Shown: positions 6,887 through 12,875 of the stretch, in pieces
Position numbering within the stretch: the first letter of the stretch is position 1
Layout: every line of letters starts with the position of its first letter
Assembly: GCA_012964275.1 (NCBI GenBank)
Contig: DTUG01000109.1
Coordinates: 1-12,875, forward strand
Direction: 5' to 3'
Length of the DNA stretch: 12,875 nt
Source: Fidelibacterota bacterium
GTDB lineage: Bacteria; Fidelibacterota; Marinisomatia; Marinisomatales; UBA1611
Notes under the pieces: generated by a model
What the model saw: only the letters and a program-made list of their open reading frames with translations
The model's database searches: none
Told to the model about the DNA's origin: nothing
Program-made: the position numbers and the translations under genes

Positions 6887-8180
6887 GGAAATTCTTGAAT
6901 TACGGAAACAATTTATAGGGCCTTCCTTCAGTATTTCCTACCGGGAACCTCTCCATATTCTCCGGGCCGAAGGACAATATCTGTTCGATGACCATGGTAA
7001 CCGCTATCTTGATGCAGTAAATAATATCAGTCATGTAGGTCATTGCCACCCCAGGGTTATCGCTGCGGCTGAAAAACAGGCAAGGTTGCTTAATACCAAC
7101 GCCCGCTATCTCCATGATAGTATAGTTCATTATGCGCAGGATCTTACAGGTACGTTTCCAGATGGGCTGGATGTTTGCTATTTCACCAATTCCGGGAGCG
7201 AATCTAACGACCTGGCTTTGCGCATGGCGCGTCTTTTTACTGGCAGCAGGGAATCAATAGTGCTTAACGGGGCCTACCATGGCCATACAGCTGCCCTGAT
7301 CGAAATAAGTCCTTATAAGTTCGATGGGCCGGCCGGTGCCGGTGCTCCGGAATATGTTCATGTTATACCCATGCCGGATCCATACCGGGGGAGATTCCGG
7401 GGAAATGATCAAGAAACCAGTACTCAATATGCCGGTCTCATCCAGGATGCGATTGAAAACATTAAGAATAATGGTAAACAAGTGGCTCTGTTTATAGCGG
7501 AAGCTATTATGGGGTGCGGTGGGCAGGTCATTTTCCCTCAATCTTTTTTGCAGCAAGCATTTGAATTAGTAAAAAAGGCCAGCGGTATCTGTATTGCCGA
7601 TGAAGTGCAGATTGGTTTTGGACGGGTCGGCACCCATTTCTGGGGTTTTGAAACCTGTGGCGCGATCCCGGATATTGTCACGGTGGGGAAATCTATGGGA
7701 AATGGTCATCCGCTCTCCGCAGTCATTACCCGAAAGGAGATCGCCAATGCCTTTGATAATGGGATGGAATATTTCAATTCGTTTGGTGGGAATCCCGTTT
7801 CCTGTACGATTGGACAGGCAGTCCTGGATGTTGTCCGGGATGAACATCTTCAGGAAAATGCTCTGGAAGTTGGCTCATATTTGCTGGATTTATTAAAAGA
7901 AGTAAAGAAAAAACATCCGATCATCGGGGATGTGCGTGGCCAAGGCCTGTTCCTTGGTGTGGAATTGATCAAGGATCATGATGATTTAATTCCTGCAGGA
8001 GATGATGCGGACCTGACTGTCAATATGATGAAAGATGAGGGCATTCTGCTCAGTTCGGATGGGCCTGATCATAATGTCTTGAAGATCAAACCGCCCCTGG
8101 TGTTCACGAAAGACAACGCTCTAGAATTGGCGGAGACGTTGGATAAGGTGCTCAATCAAGATAATTTCAGGATAGATTGA
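6873..8180 (+). CDS. PLP-dependent class-III aminotransferase-fold enzyme, probable amino-alcohol-phosphate phospho-lyase
   Basis: A 435-residue fold-type I PLP enzyme, predicted cytoplasmic. Visible class-III motifs: phosphate-binding TNSGSESND (105-113), AYHGHT (134-139), the PLP-pyridine Asp243 in IADEVQIGFGR, and the Schiff-base lysine Lys273 in VGKSMGNGHP (271-280). The start matches the family: DDHGNRYLDAVNNISHVGHCHP (39-60). The GKxMGNGHP context, with NNISHVGH near the N-terminus, resembles AGXT2L1/AGXT2L2 (ethanolamine-phosphate phospho-lyase and 5-phosphohydroxy-L-lysine phospho-lyase), which release phosphate and ammonia to give an aldehyde, rather than ordinary omega-transaminases. 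The adjacent upstream kinase, overlapping by 14 nt, would make the phosphorylated substrate and strongly supports the lyase reading. The gene ends in TGATG, where the last A of the stop starts lacZ. Alternatives: a true aminotransferase on another amino acid. Family call is secure; substrate is not. Confidence 0.88.
   Translation: MLTHKEILELRKQFIGPSFSISYREPLHILRAEGQYLFDDHGNRYLDAVNNISHVGHCHPRVIAAAEKQARLLNTNARYLHDSIVHYAQDLTGTFPDGLDVCYFTNSGSESNDLALRMARLFTGSRESIVLNGAYHGHTAALIEISPYKFDGPAGAGAPEYVHVIPMPDPYRGRFRGNDQETSTQYAGLIQDAIENIKNNGKQVALFIAEAIMGCGGQVIFPQSFLQQAFELVKKASGICIADEVQIGFGRVGTHFWGFETCGAIPDIVTVGKSMGNGHPLSAVITRKEIANAFDNGMEYFNSFGGNPVSCTIGQAVLDVVRDEHLQENALEVGSYLLDLLKEVKKKHPIIGDVRGQGLFLGVELIKDHDDLIPAGDDADLTVNMMKDEGILLSSDGPDHNVLKIKPPLVFTKDNALELAETLDKVLNQDNFRID
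8169..8172 (+). promoter_or_regulatory. Shine-Dalgarno that fixes the lacZ start
   Basis: AGGA inside the end of the phospho-lyase gene lies 7 nt before the ATG at 8180. This favours the ATG (overlapping the TGA stop as TGATG) over the immediately preceding in-frame TTG at 8177. Confidence 0.6.
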
Positions 8181-11100
8181 TGAAAAATCAGGTACTCATT
8201 GGTGCTGGAATTTTTGCCTTGGTTGCAGTTTTGATCTTTATGAAAAATGTAAGCGGTAATAAGAATATTCCTGAATGGGAAAACCCTCTCATTTTCCAGG
8301 TTAACCGGGAAGAACCACGTGCTCATTTCTTTCCTTTTGAATCTGGACGGTTGGCTTTAAAGCGGGATTTTGGACAGTCAAAGTTTTTTGAACCGCTGAA
8401 TGGTATCTGGAAGTTTCATTTTTCTCCTTCTCCGGATCAGAGACCAAAATCATTCCATGAACCTGATTTTGATGCTTCAGGTTGGGATGATATTAAGGTG
8501 CCTGGCCATTGGGAGTTGCAGGGCTGGTCCGTCCCCATTTATCTGGATGAGGAATATCCATTTCCACCTGATCCGCCCTTTGTTCCCCGCGATTATAATT
8601 CAGTAGGATCTTACATACGGACTTTCCGCATACCCTCCTACTGGCAGGATCGGGACATCTTTATCCGCTTCAGTGGTGTTCGCTCCGCATTTTACGTATG
8701 GATCAACGGGCAATTCGTGGGCTATAGTCAGGGTTCGAAAACTCCAGCTGAGTTTGATATTACCTCCTATGTAGGTAGTGGTGAAAATAAAGTGGCTGTG
8801 GAAGTTTACCGTTTTTCAGACGGCAGTTATTTGGAAGGACAGGATACCTGGCGGGTCAGCGGAATGGAACGGGATGTCTATGTCTATTCGATGCCGAAGG
8901 TTCACATTACTGACTTTTTTGCACGGGCTGGGCTGGATTTAAAAAATAAGACCGGCATCTTTAAGCTGAGCATAGACCTGAGGAACAAAGAACGGTTTAC
9001 AGGTAACTATTTGATTCGAGCCGTGTTGACAAGCTCCGGCCGACGTACCAGGACGGTCTACGATTCTACCGCCAGTTCAGTGCTGGATTCAATTACAACA
9101 GTTCAATTTAAAACACGCGTACAAAACGTTATTCCCTGGTCTGCCGAAGATCCTCATTTATACTTGCTGCAGGTTACTCTGACTGACCCTTATGGTAAAG
9201 TTGTTGAAAGTTTTGTTCAGCAAGTGGGGTTCAAGCGGGTGGAAATAAAAAATGGTAATTTATTATTGAATGGAAAAGCGGTCATGTTCCGCGGGGTGAA
9301 CCGACACGAATGGGATCCTGTACTCGGTCGTTCCATCACGGAAGAGACTATGATCAAAGATATCCAACTCATGAAACAGCACAACATCAATGCGGTCCGC
9401 ACCAGCCATTACCCCAACCAGGAACGATGGTACGAACTCTGCAATAAATACGGACTTTATGTGATCGATGAAGCCAATATCGAAGCCCACGGCATGCGCT
9501 TTCACAAACAGAAGTATGGACAGATCACCAACCATCCCGATTGGAAAGGACAGTGGCTGGATCGGGGTAAACGCATGGTGGAACGGGATAAAAACCAACC
9601 CAGTATCATTCTCTGGTCCATGGGTAACGAAGCTGGCGATGGAAAAAACTTCGAGTCCCTCTATTCCTGGATCAAAAAACGGGATCCATCCCGCCCGGTG
9701 GTCTATGAATCTGCCCGCCAGGAAACCCATACCGATATAGTTTTTCCCATGTACAAAGATTTAGAATTCATCTCTAGCTATGCGGAAACCGCAACGGATC
9801 GACCCCTTATCCTGTGTGAGTATGCCCATGCTATGGGCAACAGTGTGGGGAACCTTCAGGATTACTGGGATACGTTTGAACGGTATGCGGCACTGCAAGG
9901 CGGATTTATATGGGACTGGGTGGATCAGGTTATTAAAAAAACGGATAATACTGGATATGAATACTGGGCCTATGGTGGTGACTTTGGCGATGAATTTATC
10001 GAGAATGATTCAAATTTTTGCGCTAATGGGCTCATCGCGGCGGACCGAAGCCTGAATCCTCACATATTTGAAGTGAAAAAGGTTTACCAACCGGTGAAGT
10101 TTGAAGCAGTTGATCTCCAAAACGGAAAAGTGAGGGTAACAAACCGCTATGATTTCATTGATTTGCAGCATTTGCAATTTTCCTACAGGATTACTGGAGA
10201 TGGAAAAACAGAATTGGCCGGCACATTGGGCCAGTTGAACTTGAAGCCAGGTGAATCTCGGACATTGACCTTTAATCTTTCTGCTATGATCCCAAAACCA
10301 GGGACAGAGTATTTTCTTAATATCGAATCGCGAACTCGCCAAGCCCAACGATTGGTTCCAAAAGACCACCTGGTGGCCTGGGAACAGTTCCGGTTACCTA
10401 TCAGCCGTCTCCAGATGCCTAGCAATCCGGAAAACCTTCCGCCTCTACAATTGCATGAGAATAATGACTTTATCCAAGTGACCGGTGTTGAGTTTGAAGT
10501 AATCTTTCAACGCGATAAGGGATATTTAAGCCAATATACCTACAAAAATGTGCACCTGCTGGACTCGGGCCTGGAGCCACATTTCTGGCGGGCACCCAAT
10601 GACAATGATCTGGGTAACGGTATGCCGAGACGAACCGGATTATGGCGGCATGCGGGAAATGAACTATCCCTGCAGGCATTAAACGGAACATTGGACAAGA
10701 ATGTGGCTACAATTGAAGTTATTTTTGGCCACGATAACACCGGAACAGTACTGGAAACCCATTATTCCATTTATGGGAATGGTTTGGTTAGCATCAACCA
10801 GCAACTGATCCCAAGCGGGAAAAAAGTCCCGGAGATACCTCGTTTTGGAATGAAAATGACACTGCCAGGAGATTTTAGCGAAGTTGAATGGTTTGGCCGC
10901 GGTCCCCACGAAAGTTACTGGGATCGGAAAACATCAGCTGCGGTTGGACATTATTCAGGGACTGTTTGGGAACAGACATTTCCGTATATAAGACCCCAGG
11001 AGACTGGCAACAAAACAGATGTTCGCTGGATGGCCCTCAAAGGAGATTCTTTAGGTCTTATGGCTATCGGAGAACCCACATTTGACGGTAGTGTCCATCA

Positions 11101-11359
11101 ATATCCCTACGCAGACTTGGATTACAATCCAAAAAGTCAGCGTCACGGCAAACTGGATCTGCGTCCGAAAGACCAGGTAGACTGGCTGATCGATTACCGA
11201 CAAATGGGTGTTGGCGGCGATAACAGCTGGGGAGCCCGGCCTCACGATGAATATACCCTGCCAGTGGATACCATAAAATATGAGCTCCAATTTGGCATCA
11301 TTCCATTCGATAAAGGCACTGACCTAATGAGACTGTCAAAGATAAGCATAGAACGATAA
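8180..11359 (+). CDS. lacZ: GH2 beta-galactosidase (LacZ type) with N-terminal export/anchor segment
   Basis: A 1059-residue LacZ-type glycoside hydrolase that cleaves terminal beta-galactosides with retention of configuration. Domains in order: hydrophobic N-terminal segment (about 4-21), GH2 sugar-binding jelly roll (about 60-240), immunoglobulin-like domain (about 242-352), TIM barrel (about 355-635), a second beta-sandwich (about 640-740) and the Bgal_small_N C-terminal domain (about 765-1042). The catalytic acid/base is Glu484 in WSMGNEAGDG and the nucleophile is Glu547 in ILCEYAHAMGN; other LacZ motifs are VRTSHYPN (406-413), DEANIEAHG (430-438), GGFIWDWVDQ (574-583), FGRGPHESY (905-913) and RPQETGNKTDVRW (938-950). 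Length is close to E. coli LacZ plus the leader. The leader has one Lys, a long hydrophobic run and no lipobox cysteine, so the enzyme is probably periplasmic, either cleaved after about residue 26 or membrane-anchored. It sits between the phospho-lyase (1-nt overlap) and the symporter (16-nt gap). GH2 LacZ is usually beta-galactosidase, but relatives accept other beta-glycosides. Confidence 0.95.
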   Translation: MKNQVLIGAGIFALVAVLIFMKNVSGNKNIPEWENPLIFQVNREEPRAHFFPFESGRLALKRDFGQSKFFEPLNGIWKFHFSPSPDQRPKSFHEPDFDASGWDDIKVPGHWELQGWSVPIYLDEEYPFPPDPPFVPRDYNSVGSYIRTFRIPSYWQDRDIFIRFSGVRSAFYVWINGQFVGYSQGSKTPAEFDITSYVGSGENKVAVEVYRFSDGSYLEGQDTWRVSGMERDVYVYSMPKVHITDFFARAGLDLKNKTGIFKLSIDLRNKERFTGNYLIRAVLTSSGRRTRTVYDSTASSVLDSITTVQFKTRVQNVIPWSAEDPHLYLLQVTLTDPYGKVVESFVQQVGFKRVEIKNGNLLLNGKAVMFRGVNRHEWDPVLGRSITEETMIKDIQLMKQHNINAVRTSHYPNQERWYELCNKYGLYVIDEANIEAHGMRFHKQKYGQITNHPDWKGQWLDRGKRMVERDKNQPSIILWSMGNEAGDGKNFESLYSWIKKRDPSRPVVYESARQETHTDIVFPMYKDLEFISSYAETATDRPLILCEYAHAMGNSVGNLQDYWDTFERYAALQGGFIWDWVDQVIKKTDNTGYEYWAYGGDFGDEFIENDSNFCANGLIAADRSLNPHIFEVKKVYQPVKFEAVDLQNGKVRVTNRYDFIDLQHLQFSYRITGDGKTELAGTLGQLNLKPGESRTLTFNLSAMIPKPGTEYFLNIESRTRQAQRLVPKDHLVAWEQFRLPISRLQMPSNPENLPPLQLHENNDFIQVTGVEFEVIFQRDKGYLSQYTYKNVHLLDSGLEPHFWRAPNDNDLGNGMPRRTGLWRHAGNELSLQALNGTLDKNVATIEVIFGHDNTGTVLETHYSIYGNGLVSINQQLIPSGKKVPEIPRFGMKMTLPGDFSEVEWFGRGPHESYWDRKTSAAVGHYSGTVWEQTFPYIRPQETGNKTDVRWMALKGDSLGLMAIGEPTFDGSVHQYPYADLDYNPKSQRHGKLDLRPKDQVDWLIDYRQMGVGGDNSWGARPHDEYTLPVDTIKYELQFGIIPFDKGTDLMRLSKISIER

Positions 11360-11364
11360 CCGAC

Positions 11365-11370
11365 AAGGAG
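11365..11370 (+). promoter_or_regulatory. Shine-Dalgarno for the symporter, pointing to an ATA start
   Basis: AAGGAG is the strongest ribosome-binding match in the window. It sits in the 16-nt gap after lacZ, and 5 nt later comes ATA at 11376, not ATG, GTG or TTG. In that frame stops occur at 11343 and 11349, so the start must lie between these and the first ATG at 11454, which is too far from this site. Confidence 0.7.
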
Positions 11371-11375
11371 CATCC

Positions 11376-12875
11376 ATAAACACCATTTCAATTATTTCTT
11401 TTGTACTGGCAACAGCTGCGGTAGCCTTCTTTACCTATACCATTGTTGTCCGGATGAAAAAATCCGAAAATGTCACAGAAGAATATTTTACTGGCGGTAG
11501 GGCATTATCTTGGCCTGTCGTGGCTGGCTCCCTGTTGCTGACGAATCTATCTACAGAACAACTGGTAGGTTTGAATGGTGCGGTTTTCGGTGATAAAGCT
11601 CTGGTAGGTGTGGCTTGGGAAGCTCTGGCTGCATTTGCAATGATTGCCACGGCATTGCTGTTTTTGCCAACTTATATGGCCAGTGGTTTTACCACCACTC
11701 CGGCCTTTCTGGAAAAACGATTCGATAAAATGACCCGCTCTATGGTTTCAGGCCTTTTTCTTTTTGGCTATGTTACTGTCCTATTACCAGTAGTTCTCTA
11801 CACAGGATCCCTGGCCTTGATCGGTATGTTTGATCTCAATATACCTTTATGGATGGTTGTTGCAACTATTGGTACCCTGGGTAGTTCCTACGCCATATTC
11901 GGCGGTCTCAAATCAGTTGCTGTTAGTGATACCTTAAACGGGATTGGGCTATTGGTTGGCGGTCTGACGATTCCATTTCTGGCCCTGGTAGCGCTGGGAG
12001 GTGGATCATTTTTTGAAGGGTTGTCAATTTTGGGCAGGGACAACCCTCAGTATCTTGCTGTTTTAACCCAGACTAATGTTGATAATAATGTTGTATCCGT
12101 TCCTTGGCCAACGCTGTTCACTGGAATGATGTTTATCCAGGTCTTTTACTGGTCAACGAATCAAGTTATTGTGCAACGGGCCATGGCGGCTCGCAGTCTG
12201 GAGGAAGGACAGAAAGGCGTTTTGTTTGCATCAACCATGAAACTGGTAGGTCCGATCATGCTCTGCCTGCCTGGTATTATCGCTCTACACATGACAGACC
12301 TAAATATTGAAAAACAGGATCAGGTTTATGGTGCCATTGTACGCCATGTATTGCCGGACTGGTCACTGGGCCTGTTTGCCGCAGTGCTTATGGGTTCTAT
12401 CCTGAGTTCTTTCAACAGCGCATTGAACAGTGCATCTACGTTATTTTCATTACAGTTTTATCAAGGTTATATAAAACCATCTGCTTCCGGTGAAGAAATT
12501 GTGAAAACCGGAAAATACTTTAGTATCGGTCTGGCAGTGGCATCCATTCTTATAGCACCGCTCCTGGCCCAGATGCAGTCCATTTTTGAATATCTACAGA
12601 AAGTAAATGGTCTCTACAGCGTTCCCATCATTGGTATCTTTTTATTGGGTATCACTACGAAACACATTCCAGCCCTGGCTGCAAAAGTGGGCATGGTAGT
12701 AGGAATGGCCTTTTATGCCTTTTTCACATTTGTGAATATTAAAGATGTACCTGCGTTCTTTGCCAATGGAGAGGGTGATCTGCATTGGCTCCATGGCTAT
12801 TTTATTAGTTTTCTGGCATCTGTGCTTGTTATGCTGTTCCTAGGACAGTTGTATCCCAAGACCGCAGCTGAAATT
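11376..12875 (+). CDS. Sodium:solute symporter, SSS family (YidK/vSGLT-like), 3' end beyond the window
   Basis: 500 residues are visible before the window ends; the family is usually 500-600 residues. It is an inner-membrane transporter that couples Na+ entry to solute uptake. Motifs: INTISIISFVLATAAVAFFTY (first helix, 1-21), YFTGGRALSWPVVAGSLLLT (37-56), LSTEQLVGLNG (58-68), YAIFGGLKSVAVSDTLNGIG (172-191), the SSS signature FYWSTNQVIVQRAMAA (257-272) and SSFNSALNSASTLFS (344-358), whose serines match the Na+ site region of vSGLT. About a dozen hydrophobic helices are present. The order and motifs resemble E. coli YidK throughout. Positions corresponding, from memory of the vSGLT sequence, to its galactose contacts are Gln62, Glu82, Asn262, Lys289 and Gln408, which suits a hexose. 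The start is taken as ATA at 11376, where the family begins with MNxxxxxSF; the first ATG (11454, residue 27) would remove the first membrane helix. It is the fourth gene of the plus-strand operon. Confidence 0.93.
   Translation, partial: MNTISIISFVLATAAVAFFTYTIVVRMKKSENVTEEYFTGGRALSWPVVAGSLLLTNLSTEQLVGLNGAVFGDKALVGVAWEALAAFAMIATALLFLPTYMASGFTTTPAFLEKRFDKMTRSMVSGLFLFGYVTVLLPVVLYTGSLALIGMFDLNIPLWMVVATIGTLGSSYAIFGGLKSVAVSDTLNGIGLLVGGLTIPFLALVALGGGSFFEGLSILGRDNPQYLAVLTQTNVDNNVVSVPWPTLFTGMMFIQVFYWSTNQVIVQRAMAARSLEEGQKGVLFASTMKLVGPIMLCLPGIIALHMTDLNIEKQDQVYGAIVRHVLPDWSLGLFAAVLMGSILSSFNSALNSASTLFSLQFYQGYIKPSASGEEIVKTGKYFSIGLAVASILIAPLLAQMQSIFEYLQKVNGLYSVPIIGIFLLGITTKHIPALAAKVGMVVGMAFYAFFTFVNIKDVPAFFANGEGDLHWLHGYFISFLASVLVMLFLGQLYPKTAAEI

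Noticed and set aside
8177..8179. TTG one codon before the lacZ ATG as start
   Set aside because: The ATG at 8180 has an AGGA at 7-nt spacing and forms the common TGATG overlap; the difference is one residue.
6873..8180. Ordinary omega-amino-acid transaminase (GABA, ornithine or similar)
   Set aside because: The fold is shared, but the coupled APH kinase and the NNISHVGH and GKxMGNGHP motifs fit the phospho-lyase branch better; kept as an alternative in the entry.
9263..9730. 155-codon open frame on the minus strand inside lacZ
   Set aside because: It lies opposite the conserved TIM-barrel region, has no recognisable domain or ribosome site, and is explained by the coding constraint of lacZ.
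10010..10369. 119-codon open frame on the minus strand inside lacZ
   Set aside because: Fully inside an intact lacZ, no domain, start signal or partner gene; a shadow frame.
11454..11456. First ATG in the symporter frame as the start
   Set aside because: It lies 84 nt beyond the Shine-Dalgarno, lacks its own, and would delete the first transmembrane helix that matches YidK.

Overview
The window holds nine protein genes in two divergent, tightly packed blocks separated by one AT-rich intergenic region (5516-5869). I see no RNA genes, insertion sequences, CRISPR arrays, integration sites or phage genes. The type IV pilus/type II secretion genes, the sigma-54 activator and a large, apparently exported beta-galactosidase indicate a Gram-negative bacterium. 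Gene content and moderate base composition would suit a marine or FCB-group lineage (for example Marinimicrobia-like), but that placement is a guess from style, not from a marker gene.

Left block, minus strand, read from 5515 down to 48: a stand-alone receiver protein with a degenerate phosphorylation site, prepilin peptidase PilD, the assembly ATPase PilB/GspE, a sigma-54 activator whose N-terminal receiver has lost all its usual residues, and the inner-membrane platform protein PilC/GspF. Junctions are 4-nt overlap, 1-nt gap, 1-nt gap and 23-nt overlap, so this is almost certainly one transcript. It provides the cytoplasmic motor, membrane platform and pre-pilin processing enzyme of a type IV filament or type II secretion machine, with two regulators inside the operon. 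No sensor kinase, retraction ATPase (PilT) or pilin is visible; they may lie beyond position 1 or elsewhere.

Right block, plus strand, from 5870 to the window end: an APH-fold kinase of the hydroxylysine/ethanolamine kinase type, a class-III-aminotransferase-fold PLP enzyme resembling the ammonia-releasing phospho-lyases (ethanolamine-phosphate or 5-phosphohydroxylysine phospho-lyase), a GH2 beta-galactosidase with an N-terminal membrane/export segment, and a sodium:solute symporter (SSS family, closest in motifs to YidK and vSGLT) that runs off the end. Junctions are 14-nt overlap, 1-nt overlap and 16-nt gap, so these four are also probably one operon.

The most interesting reading of the right block is a coherent catabolic route for a beta-galactosylated amino alcohol. 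The best-known such compound is galactosyl-hydroxylysine from collagen: beta-galactosidase would free galactose and hydroxylysine, the symporter could import galactose, the kinase would phosphorylate hydroxylysine, and the phospho-lyase would remove phosphate and ammonia. This is inference from gene grouping; ethanolamine is the main alternative substrate. A second oddity is that the symporter has no ATG, GTG or TTG start where its family starts, but an ATA codon placed behind a good Shine-Dalgarno sequence.
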